Below are positions 1 to 6,603 of a stretch of DNA of 12,640 nucleotides, one piece after another. The notes under the pieces are model-generated. The model was not told where the DNA came from. It worked only from the letters and a program-made list of their open reading frames with translations, and made no database searches. A program made the translations under genes and the position numbers. The DNA comes from JANOAR01 sp031411235. GTDB lineage: Bacteria; Verrucomicrobiota; Verrucomicrobiia; Verrucomicrobiales; Verrucomicrobiaceae. The number at the start of each line of letters is the position of its first letter. The stretch's first letter is position 1. The stretch lies in NCBI GenBank assembly GCA_031411235.1, contig JANOAR010000109.1, positions 1 to 12,640 of the forward strand. The letters run 5' to 3'.

Positions 1-1776
1 CGGCCCACGCAGCCACTCGCCCAGCGGCACGCTGAAGCCCATCTTGGGCCTATCAATCATGCGCTCCGGCACATGTTTATACAGCACCTGGCGCAGCAGC
101 CACTTGCCTGTGTTTCCCTTCACCTTCATCGACAAAGGCACGCGCCACGCGAACTCAAACACCCGAGGATCGAGCAATGGAATGCGCCCCTCCAGGCTCA
201 CTGCCATCGCTGCGCGATCCACCTTCGTCAGAATGTCCCCAGGCAGATAGGTTTCCATATCCAGGTGCATCATCCGATGCGTGAAATCCGGCACCCTCGG
301 CCAGCGTGACTTATCCGTCAGCATCGTCTGCGGATCATGCCCGCCGATGACCACCTGCTCGGGATGCTTCCAGTGGCTCACCAGATTTTGATACATCGAC
401 ACGGGATCATCCACGCACAGCACCTCCGCTAGCTTGTGCAGTTTATCCCCCACCGACACGTGCTGGTATTTGGCTGGCAGCAAATTTTTGCCTGGGGCCA
501 CCAGTGCATTGATCGCACGCGGCGATAGTGCCGTCATCGCTCCCGCAATACCACGCCGGGCAAAGCCAGGCAGGGGGCTGATCTTATTCCAGATGCCTCG
601 CCCCACGAAGTAGCGCTCGTAGCCGCTGAACAACTCATCCCCCGCGTCGCCACTCAGCGCCACCGTCACATGCTCGCGGGCCATTTTACAAACCAAGTAC
701 GTCGGTAACTGCGAGTAGTCCGAGAACGGCTCATCAAACATCCCCGGCAGCTTTGGTATCACATCCAGCGCGTCCTTCGGCGTCACATACATTTCCGTGT
801 GATCCGTGCCTAAGTGCTGCGCCACCTCCTTCGCATAGATTGCCTCATTGAAGCTCTTCTCGTGGAACCCAATCGTAAACGTCCGCACCGGCTTGGTGCT
901 CTGCTTCTGCATCAGCGCCACGATGGCCGATGAGTCCACACCCCCGCTCAGGAACGCGCCCAGCGGCACATCCGCGATCATTCGCAGCCCCACTGCATCC
1001 GTCAGCAGTCGCTCCAGCTCGTCGATGCCCTCCTGCTCTGTGCCGGTGAAGGGATCATCCACCGCCGCTTGCGCGACCTTCGCCAAGTCCCAATAAAGCC
1101 TCGGCGCAGGGCGCGTCGAGCCGCCATCCCAGCTCAGCAAGCCCGCTGGCGGCAGCTTATAAATACCCTCATAAATGCTGTGCGGATCGGCGATGTAGTT
1201 CAGCCGCAACAGCCCCGCGATGGCATCGCGATTGATCCCCTTGTCGAAGCCAGGATAGGCCTTCAAGACCTTCAGCTCCGAGCCAAACACCAGCGTCTCC
1301 CCCACCCAGCCATAGTACAGCGGCTTCTCGCCCAAGCGGTCGCGAGAGAGGTGCATCACCCGCTCCTGCTTGTCCCACACGGCGAAGGCGAACATGCCAT
1401 TAAAGCGCTGCGTACTCGCCTCCACTCCCCATTCACAAAAAGCCGCCAGCATGATCTCCGTGTCCGAGTGCCCGCGAAACTCATAACCCGCTGCCAGCAA
1501 CTCCGCCCGCAGATCGCGGAAGTTATACACCTCGCCATTGAACACGATGATGAAACGACCATCCGCCGAAGCCATCGGCTGATGGCCCTCAGGCGATAAG
1601 TCGAGAATGCTCAGTCGGCGATGGCCCAGCGACACGCCGCACGCCGCATCCACCCACACCCCGCCATCGTCTGGCCCACGGTGCAGCATCTGATCTGTCA
1701 TGCGTTGCATCGACGTCGTCAGCGCCTCCGCCGTGCGAGTGCCCGGCGCTCCAAAGTATCCTGCTATGCCACACAT
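1..1776 (-). CDS. asnB: Asparagine synthase (glutamine-hydrolysing), C-terminus beyond the window
   Basis: Transfers ammonia from glutamine to an adenylated acid; in the classical enzyme this makes asparagine from aspartate. 592 residues are visible and the frame is still open at base 1, so only the last few dozen residues are missing (family about 600-650). The start ATG gives MCGIAGY, placing the class II amidotransferase nucleophile at Cys2. Further glutaminase motifs are FNGEVYN (79-85) and GHSDTE (102-107). The synthetase half has the PP-loop SGGVDS (277-282), DEPFSD (348-353) and SGDAGDE (375-381). The start overlaps the end of the upstream glycosyltransferase gene by 13 bp and has a strong AGGAGG ten bases upstream, so the two are probably co-translated. 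Next to glycosyltransferases, such paralogues often belong to exopolysaccharide clusters and may amidate a sugar or peptide instead of making free asparagine; that role is inferred. No frameshift seen. Confidence 0.95.
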   Translation of the reverse strand, partial: MCGIAGYFGAPGTRTAEALTTSMQRMTDQMLHRGPDDGGVWVDAACGVSLGHRRLSILDLSPEGHQPMASADGRFIIVFNGEVYNFRDLRAELLAAGYEFRGHSDTEIMLAAFCEWGVEASTQRFNGMFAFAVWDKQERVMHLSRDRLGEKPLYYGWVGETLVFGSELKVLKAYPGFDKGINRDAIAGLLRLNYIADPHSIYEGIYKLPPAGLLSWDGGSTRPAPRLYWDLAKVAQAAVDDPFTGTEQEGIDELERLLTDAVGLRMIADVPLGAFLSGGVDSSAIVALMQKQSTKPVRTFTIGFHEKSFNEAIYAKEVAQHLGTDHTEMYVTPKDALDVIPKLPGMFDEPFSDYSQLPTYLVCKMAREHVTVALSGDAGDELFSGYERYFVGRGIWNKISPLPGFARRGIAGAMTALSPRAINALVAPGKNLLPAKYQHVSVGDKLHKLAEVLCVDDPVSMYQNLVSHWKHPEQVVIGGHDPQTMLTDKSRWPRVPDFTHRMMHLDMETYLPGDILTKVDRAAMAVSLEGRIPLLDPRVFEFAWRVPLSMKVKGNTGKWLLRQVLYKHVPERMIDRPKMGFSVPLGEWLRGP

Positions 1777-4091
1777 CTGTTTTTTGCCTCCTGTTCGTCC
1801 TTTGTTTTCGAGCCTGTGCTCACCTCGTTAAAAATCTGCTCAAACTTCGCCACGACCGCAGGCAAAGAAAAGTCCTCCACGATCCGCTGTCGCCCCCGCA
1901 GCCCCAGCGCTCGGCGTTCCGCAGTCGGCATCGCCAGCATCTCGGCAATGGCTTGTGCGAGCGCCGCTGCATCCCGCGCTGGCACCACCTTACCTGCCTC
2001 GCCCACCAGCCATGCGGAGTCCCCCACGTCCGTCACCACACATGGCACGCCCGAGCACATCGCCTCCGCGATCACATTGGGAAACCCCTCGCCAAACGCC
2101 GATGACGACACCGCGACATCGAGCGCCGCCGTGAGGCGCGGCATATCGGAGCGCTCGCCGAGCGCGATGAGCGAAGAGGGAAGTTCCGCCGTGCCCGTCC
2201 CCGCCACGATCCCCGTCACTGGCTCCACCATCCTCTTCCTCACCTGGCCCATCGCTTCATCAAAACAGGGGTAATCCTTCATCGCCGTCGCCCGCCCGAA
2301 CCGACCCACCAAGGCTGCATCACCCGCCAACCCAAGCTCCGTGCGCACAGTCGTCCGCGCCTCCTCCGAAGGCGCGAACGCCGTCGTATCAAAGCCATTC
2401 GGCACCAGCAGCGACTTTGCCTTGGCGTAGCCCATGGCTTCGTGCTGCTGCGCACTCACTGCCGAGTTGTACAAAATGCGAACTGGCGACCATCGCGATA
2501 ACCAGGCCAGCGCACGAATCACCAGCGCACTGCCGCGCTTCTCCAGCGCTAACGAGTAGAGCGACTGGCGCACATTCCACAGCACGGGCGCACGATGGGC
2601 AAACCAACTCGCCAGGGTTGCCGCCAGATTCCCGTGATACATCCAGCCCACGATCACACTCGGCGCGATCCCTTTCACCAGCGTCCGCAGTCGCCACAGC
2701 GAGCGCAGCGTGGGCCGCCCCGCCAGCATCCCCAGTCCATCCACGGGGATGCCCGCCGCCGTCAGCACCTCCGCATACTTGCCACCATCAACCAGCGAGA
2801 TCACCCGCGGCTCGAACCGCCCTCGATCCAGCCGCAATATCACCTGCGTCAGCATCATCTCCGCCCCACCCGTGCCCAGCGCCGTAATGATGAACAGCAA
2901 GGGAGCACGGGCGTCTCGCTCGTGCAGATAATGCAGCGTCCTCGCCACCATCTTCTCAACGGTAAACTCTGCCACGATCCGCGCCCGCGCCTTCCGCCCC
3001 AGCTCCGCCCGTGCCGCCGCATCCAGTGCGAAAAATTTCCCCATCGCCGCCGCAAGCCCTGCGGCATCGCGTGCTGGAGCCGAGAACCCTGTATCGCCCA
3101 CCAGCCAAGCCGAATCGCCCACCTCCGTGACAATGCAAGGCGTCCCGCACGCCATCGCTTCGCCCACCACATTGGAAAAACCCTCGCCAAACGCCGACGA
3201 GGACACCAGCGCATCCAGCTCGCCAAACACCGCCGGCATGTCCTCCCGAGGCTCATGAAACGTTACCCGCTCAGCCACCCCCAGCTCCGCCGCTAAGGTC
3301 TGCATCTGCGCCAAATAAACCGCCGAACCTCCCCCCATAATCATCAGCCGCGCCGCGCCCAGAGGCAGCAGTGCAAATGCCCGCAGCAGCGTCGCATAGT
3401 CCTTCATCGGGCTCATGCGTCCTATTGCGCCGAGCAGTGGGCAGGGATGGGCGAGGGTCGAAGGGACAAGGGATAAGGAATAAGGGATAAGGGTGGGAGA
3501 GGCCTCTTCAGTTTCTCCCCTTGCCCCTTGTCCCTTATCCCTTGTCCCTTCTGCCCCGCTAAACCTCCCCACATCAATCCCATTCGGCACCACCATCAGC
3601 TTCTCCGCCGGATACCCCAGCCCGGCATAGTACCGTGCCCCCGACTCGGAATTGGCAATGATCACCTCCGGGCAACGTGCGAAACTTTTGCCCAAGGCAA
3701 AAACCAAGCGCCCCAGCCAGCCATACAACGCCGCATCCGACTCCGAATCGCGCAGCCCCCACACGAGTCGCGTCGAGCGCGGTAGCAGGGGCTTCAGCAC
3801 GGCGGCCAGCAGATTCGCCTCCGCCATGAAGCTGTATAAAACATCTGCCCGCAGCCCTCGCAGCGTCTTCAGCACCCGCCAGGCAAAGCCCAGCATATCC
3901 CAGCGATGCCGCTTACCCACACACACCACAGCCACTCCCGCAGCCCTCAGTTCCGCCTCCATCGGCCCTGAATAAAAGCACACCACCGTCACGCGATGTT
4001 CCGCGTCAGCCGCCACCCCACGCGCTAGCGCCACCGCCTGACGTTGAGCGCCAGCGTAGCCAAGATCACGAATGAGAAGGGCGAGTTTCAA
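1764..4091 (-). CDS. Double glycosyltransferase: two fused GT4-family GT-B modules
   Basis: 775 residues, about twice a normal GT4 enzyme. Module 1 covers about 1-390 and module 2 about 397-755. Each starts with a typical GT-B N-terminus (LLIRDLGYAGAQRQ at 5-18; LLFIITALGTGGAE at 398-411). Each has the VPNG(I/F)D hinge (168-173; 563-568), a MKDY segment and the donor-binding E-x7-E motif (Glu303/Glu311 and Glu668/Glu676) within near-identical SSSAFGEGF blocks. Both probably transfer sugars from nucleotide-sugar donors to a growing glycan at the cytoplasmic membrane face; donor and acceptor cannot be read. The start is TTG: an in-frame TGA lies three codons upstream and MKLALLIRDLG is the expected N-terminus. 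No Shine-Dalgarno is near. Residues about 181-215 of module 1 are encoded by a repeat (see 3461-3550). Module 2 is about ten residues shorter between MKDY and the DMP segment. Overlaps asnB. Confidence 0.9.
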   Translation of the reverse strand: MKLALLIRDLGYAGAQRQAVALARGVAADAEHRVTVVCFYSGPMEAELRAAGVAVVCVGKRHRWDMLGFAWRVLKTLRGLRADVLYSFMAEANLLAAVLKPLLPRSTRLVWGLRDSESDAALYGWLGRLVFALGKSFARCPEVIIANSESGARYYAGLGYPAEKLMVVPNGIDVGRFSGAEGTRDKGQGARGETEEASPTLIPYSLSLVPSTLAHPCPLLGAIGRMSPMKDYATLLRAFALLPLGAARLMIMGGGSAVYLAQMQTLAAELGVAERVTFHEPREDMPAVFGELDALVSSSAFGEGFSNVVGEAMACGTPCIVTEVGDSAWLVGDTGFSAPARDAAGLAAAMGKFFALDAAARAELGRKARARIVAEFTVEKMVARTLHYLHERDARAPLLFIITALGTGGAEMMLTQVILRLDRGRFEPRVISLVDGGKYAEVLTAAGIPVDGLGMLAGRPTLRSLWRLRTLVKGIAPSVIVGWMYHGNLAATLASWFAHRAPVLWNVRQSLYSLALEKRGSALVIRALAWLSRWSPVRILYNSAVSAQQHEAMGYAKAKSLLVPNGFDTTAFAPSEEARTTVRTELGLAGDAALVGRFGRATAMKDYPCFDEAMGQVRKRMVEPVTGIVAGTGTAELPSSLIALGERSDMPRLTAALDVAVSSSAFGEGFPNVIAEAMCSGVPCVVTDVGDSAWLVGEAGKVVPARDAAALAQAIAEMLAMPTAERRALGLRGRQRIVEDFSLPAVVAKFEQIFNEVSTGSKTKDEQEAKNRCVA
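1787..1792 (-). promoter_or_regulatory. Strong Shine-Dalgarno of asnB
   Basis: On the minus strand this reads AGGAGG, ten bases before the asnB ATG, inside the last codons of the glycosyltransferase gene. It fixes the asnB start and suggests translation by ribosomes finishing the upstream gene. It is the only canonical Shine-Dalgarno I found before any start in this window. Confidence 0.8.
3461..3550. repeat. In-frame inverted repeat of AAGGGAY heptamers inside the glycosyltransferase gene
   Basis: The left arm (3461-3493) is a chain of 7-bp units AAGGGAC/AAGGGAT. The right arm (3518-3550) is its reverse complement with 29 of 33 bases matching, the outer 18 perfectly. The 24-base centre contains the 10-bp palindrome AGAGGCCTCT (3498-3507). 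The whole is 90 bp, a multiple of three, and is read through as a low-complexity linker (about residues 182-210) between the two subdomains of glycosyltransferase module 1. It looks like an intergenic-type repeat that landed in a tolerant loop; mobility is inferred. Confidence 0.8.
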
Positions 4092-4114
4092 GAGAGGTCA
4101 GAAATTAACCTCAA

Positions 4115-4143
4115 GTTATGGAAAATATAATTGAAAGTGATAA
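4115..4143 (-). promoter_or_regulatory. Candidate promoter of the glycosyltransferase-asnB unit
   Basis: The AT-rich stretch 4100-4150 stands out from the GC-rich surroundings. On the minus strand TTATCA (4138-4143) and CATAAC (4115-4120) are 17 bases apart, each matching four of six sigma-70 consensus bases, and the -10 lies about 23 bases before the TTG start. The placement is a guess; the AT-rich patch is the firmer observation. Confidence 0.35.
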
Positions 4144-4190
4144 ATTAGCCGCTTTTTGCTGCCTGCCGTTCGCTTCGCAGCGAGCAAAGC

Positions 4191-4237
4191 CGCGTTCTGA
4201 CGAACGCGCCTACGGTAGGCGCACTCGCCAGAGTGCG
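4191..4237. repeat. Three stacked hairpins (REP-like palindromic element)
   Basis: Three perfect inverted repeats lie head to tail: CGCGTTC/GAACGCG with a TGAC loop (4191-4208), GCGCCTAC/GTAGGCGC around a single G (4206-4222), and CGCACTC/GAGTGCG with a GCCA loop (4220-4237). Neighbouring stems share bases, so they compete or form a compound structure. A weaker dyad (about 4172-4185) precedes them. The element lies between the end of the esterase gene and the start of the glycosyltransferase gene, where it could stop or stabilise the esterase transcript. There is no T-run as in a classical terminator. Confidence 0.7.
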
Positions 4238-4290
4238 GCGTTCATTTCCACGGCGGTATGCGAGGAGCCGGCTCAAAAGCCTCTCACGCT

Positions 4291-5175
4291 CTACTTCGCC
4301 GCATAGCCCGCCCATATCCAGCGCAGCGTGTCGGGCAGCATCGACGCGCCATGTTTGCCGTTGTGGGTGCCTTCGCCGAGGATGAATTTGTATTCATAAC
4401 CCGCAAACTTGAGCGAGGCGGCCATGTCTTGATTGGCGAGCGGCCAGTTGCCGAATTGGTTGTCGATGTCGCCCGTGCCGTCGGCGAGGAAGACCTTCAG
4501 CGGCTTCTTCTCGGCCTTGCGGATCATGGCGGGATAGACGTTGCCGCCACGGATGTTGGTGAAGGAGCCGATGTGGCTGACGACTTTGCGGAAGGCTTCG
4601 GGATGCTCCCAAGCGACGGTGAAGGCGCAGATGCCGCCGGAGCTGTCGCCGCTGATGGCACGGCCTTCGGGGTCGGTGGTGAGGTTGTAGGTCTTGGCCA
4701 CTTCGGGCAGGATTTCCTCCAAAAGGAACTGCGAGTAGAGGCCACCCAGCGAGTCATACTCGAAGCTGCGATTGCTGCGCGGCTTGGCCTTTGGATCGGT
4801 GGCGGGGAAGCTGCCAGGATTGATGAAGATGCCAATCGTGACAGGCATTTGCCCAGCAGCGATGAGGTTGTCGAAGACTACGGGCACGCGCCATTGGCCA
4901 TCTGTTTTGACCTTGCCGCCGCCGTCTTGGAAAACCATCACGCAGGCGGGCTTGGCCGCGTCGTACTGCGCAGGCACATAGACCCAGTAATCACGCGTGG
5001 TGCCGGGGAAGGCCTTGCTGGTAGTCCATTGCGCTTGCGTGACCTTGCCCTGCGGCATGCCGGGTTTGATCTGCGAGTCAGGGCCGAGGAGATACTGGTC
5101 GTCTGCTGGGGCGGCCAGCATGAGTGTGGTCGTGCAGGCGAGGGCTAGTAGGGAAGGGACAAGGGGGAGCTTCAT
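4291..5175 (-). CDS. Secreted esterase-D/enterochelin-esterase-like alpha/beta hydrolase
   Basis: 294 residues with a signal peptide (MKLPLVPSLLALACTTTLML, likely cut near the AAPA at 21-24), so it probably acts in the periplasm or outside. The body matches the putative esterase family (PF00756): YWVYVPAQYD (63-72), VMVFQDGGG (79-87), IGIFINPG (114-121), the nucleophile elbow GDSSG (176-180, Ser178), LADGTGDID (230-238) likely carrying the acid, and His271 or His275 in GTHNGKHG. The ending LPDTLRWIWAGY is typical of the verrucomicrobial/planctomycete branch, often annotated as carbohydrate esterases. The substrate is unknown; feruloyl or acetyl-xylan-type esters are possible. No Shine-Dalgarno precedes the ATG. 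The gene follows queE on the same strand after 91 bp holding an inverted repeat, so shared transcription is uncertain. Confidence 0.85.
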   Translation of the reverse strand: MKLPLVPSLLALACTTTLMLAAPADDQYLLGPDSQIKPGMPQGKVTQAQWTTSKAFPGTTRDYWVYVPAQYDAAKPACVMVFQDGGGKVKTDGQWRVPVVFDNLIAAGQMPVTIGIFINPGSFPATDPKAKPRSNRSFEYDSLGGLYSQFLLEEILPEVAKTYNLTTDPEGRAISGDSSGGICAFTVAWEHPEAFRKVVSHIGSFTNIRGGNVYPAMIRKAEKKPLKVFLADGTGDIDNQFGNWPLANQDMAASLKFAGYEYKFILGEGTHNGKHGASMLPDTLRWIWAGYAAK

Positions 5176-5183
5176 GGTGGGGA

Positions 5184-5258
5184 ATCGTGGGTGGTAGGGT
5201 AGTTCGTGGATGGCTGCTTGTGACTTACGGCGGACATTTCACGATCTACCATCCACGA
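5184..5258. repeat. Imperfect inverted repeat between queE and the esterase gene
   Basis: ATCGTGGGTGGTAG (5184-5197) matches the reverse complement of 5245-5258 (CTACCATCCACGAT) at 13 of 14 positions. A second copy of the motif, TTCGTGGATGG (5203-5213), lies inside. It resembles the TCGTGGATGGTAG-type low-complexity repeats found between genes in this kind of genome. It occupies most of the 91-bp gap; no promoter could be recognised with confidence. Confidence 0.55.
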
Positions 5259-5266
5259 TCCACAAG

Positions 5267-5962
5267 TTAGGTGCCTCGCTTGTTCCCAAACAAATCAATG
5301 TGCAGCCTGGGGCTGTAGCGATAGCCGTGTGTCTTGCAGGTTTCGATGAGCAAGGGTGTGCGCTCGCGAATGGCCTCGACGCTGGTGCCCTCGGGCATGA
5401 GCAGCACTTTCTCGGGGGGGATGGGGAGGCCGATGCTGGCGACCACGCGGGTGGCTTCTTCGATGTCGGCGGCGCTGGTGATGACGAATTTTAGCTGGAA
5501 GTCGTAGCTGCTGCACCACGCCCGCAGCACTTCGGGCTGGAGCCGTGTGCGTTCGTGGCGCTCGACCCAGGCGGCTCCGCCCTCGGCGAGGCCGGGCGTG
5601 GAGTTGCTGAGCTTGGGGCTGATGGAGGCGAGGTCGCAGGGCACTTCATTGGGCAAAACGGTGCCTGCGGTCTCGATGGTGATGTGCTTGCCTGCGGTAC
5701 GCAAGGCCGCAAGCAGCGCTGGCATTTCGCGGGCGATCATGGGCTCGCCACCGGTGACGACGACATGCCGCGTGGCGTGTTTTTCAACCTCAAGCATGAT
5801 CTCTGGCACGGTCATTTCTTTACCCTCGGGTCGCCAGGAGGCATAGGGCGTGTCGCACCAGCGGCAGCGCAGATTGCAGCCCGAGGTACGGATGAATACG
5901 GAGGGCATCCCCACCAGCACACCCTCGCCCTGCACTGAATAAAACATCTCTGAGATCAGCAT
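5267..5962 (-). CDS. queE: 7-carboxy-7-deazaguanine synthase (radical SAM)
   Basis: QueE turns 6-carboxy-tetrahydropterin into 7-carboxy-7-deazaguanine, the ring-contraction step toward preQ0 and queuosine in tRNA, using S-adenosylmethionine and a 4Fe-4S cluster. The 231-residue length fits the family. Visible are the N-terminal substrate segment FYSVQGEG (7-14), the cluster motif CNLRCRWC (Cys29, Cys33, Cys36; CxxxCxxC), WCDTPYA (35-41), the SAM-binding TGGEP (70-74), an ETAGT strand and SPKLSNS. The ending HIDLFGNKRGT matches the usual QueE C-terminus. Cytoplasmic. No other queuosine gene (queC, queD, queF, tgt) is in the window, so the pathway must be completed elsewhere. The ATG start lacks a Shine-Dalgarno; it is kept because MLISEMFYSVQGEG is the normal family N-terminus. 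Confidence 0.95.
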   Translation of the reverse strand: MLISEMFYSVQGEGVLVGMPSVFIRTSGCNLRCRWCDTPYASWRPEGKEMTVPEIMLEVEKHATRHVVVTGGEPMIAREMPALLAALRTAGKHITIETAGTVLPNEVPCDLASISPKLSNSTPGLAEGGAAWVERHERTRLQPEVLRAWCSSYDFQLKFVITSAADIEEATRVVASIGLPIPPEKVLLMPEGTSVEAIRERTPLLIETCKTHGYRYSPRLHIDLFGNKRGT

Positions 5963-6015
5963 GAGCGATGCTTAGCACGCCGCTGCAAGGGGCGGGAGAG
6001 AAAGATTTTGCTGCC

Positions 6016-6030
6016 GCCACAACTTGTGGC
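6016..6030. promoter_or_regulatory. 15-bp perfect dyad between divergent genes
   Basis: GCCACAA-C-TTGTGGC is a perfect 7+1+7 palindrome in the 79-bp gap between queE and the NlpC/P60-like gene, 11 bases before the ATG of the latter. It could be an operator or an RNA hairpin hiding the start. A dyad this size is expected about once by chance in a window like this, so the call is weak. Confidence 0.3.
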
Positions 6031-6041
6031 TCTATGGGGCT

Positions 6042-6545
6042 ATGAATTTGATCCGCCCCCTCGTTGCAATCTGCTGCGCCCTTCTCCTCTGCCAGTGCTC
6101 ATCTAGCCCCAAGGAGTGGAGTTATAGCTACACGAAGGGCAAGACGGGGATCATCATCGACGGCACGGCGGTACCTCCTGCGAACCTGCCTGAGCCTGTG
6201 CTGAAAGCGGTGACGGCGGGTAATAAAATCAAAGGGAAACCCTATCGTTATGGCGGTGGGCACCGGCAGTTCGAAGACAAGGGCTACGACTGCTCCGGCT
6301 GCGTGAGTTATGTGCTGCACGCGGCGGGTTACCTCAATCAGCCGACGACCTCGGGCGAGTTGCGCAGCTTTGGCAAGAAGGGTGAGGGCAAACACATCAC
6401 CGTCTATGCGAAGGATGGGCACGCCTTCATCATCGTCGCAGGGCTGCGCCTGGACACGGGCTATCACGGTGGCGATGGGCCTCGCTGGACGGAGAAGTCG
6501 CGCACGACACGCGGTTACAAGGCGCGACATCCTGAGGGGCTGTGA
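6042..6545 (+). CDS. NlpC/P60-like cysteine peptidase, probable lipoprotein
   Basis: 167 residues. An N-terminal hydrophobic signal (about 3-17) is followed by a Cys-rich CQCSSS, suggesting a lipoprotein although the LCQC lipobox is not canonical. The catalytic domain follows: GKPYRYGGGH (65-74), YDCSGCVSYVLHAAG (82-96) with Cys84 as expected nucleophile, and GHAFIIVAGLRLDTG (126-140) with His127 as partner. Such enzymes cut peptide cross-bridges of peptidoglycan in the periplasm. The compact size and single domain suggest a small endopeptidase without a cell-wall-binding module. An upstream in-frame ATG at 6024 would add six residues before the signal; I chose 6042 because MNLIRPLVAICC is a proper signal start. 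Only a weak GGGG precedes it. The metallopeptidase gene follows 58 bp downstream and may share its transcript. Confidence 0.8.
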   Translation: MNLIRPLVAICCALLLCQCSSSPKEWSYSYTKGKTGIIIDGTAVPPANLPEPVLKAVTAGNKIKGKPYRYGGGHRQFEDKGYDCSGCVSYVLHAAGYLNQPTTSGELRSFGKKGEGKHITVYAKDGHAFIIVAGLRLDTGYHGGDGPRWTEKSRTTRGYKARHPEGL

Positions 6546-6603
6546 GTGGTGGGTTTACTTGGCGGGGGTTCGCTCGTAGCCTCACCATTGTCCACCGCTG
6601 CCC

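Noticed and set aside
2595..3296. 233-codon plus-strand open frame opposite the glycosyltransferase gene
   Set aside because: The Arg/His/Pro/Gln-rich composition is typical of antisense reading, while the minus strand encodes a complete GT-B module here.
4258..5148. 296-codon open frame on the plus strand opposite the esterase gene
   Set aside because: It is the antisense shadow of a well-supported hydrolase gene in GC-rich DNA and has no recognisable motif or signal.
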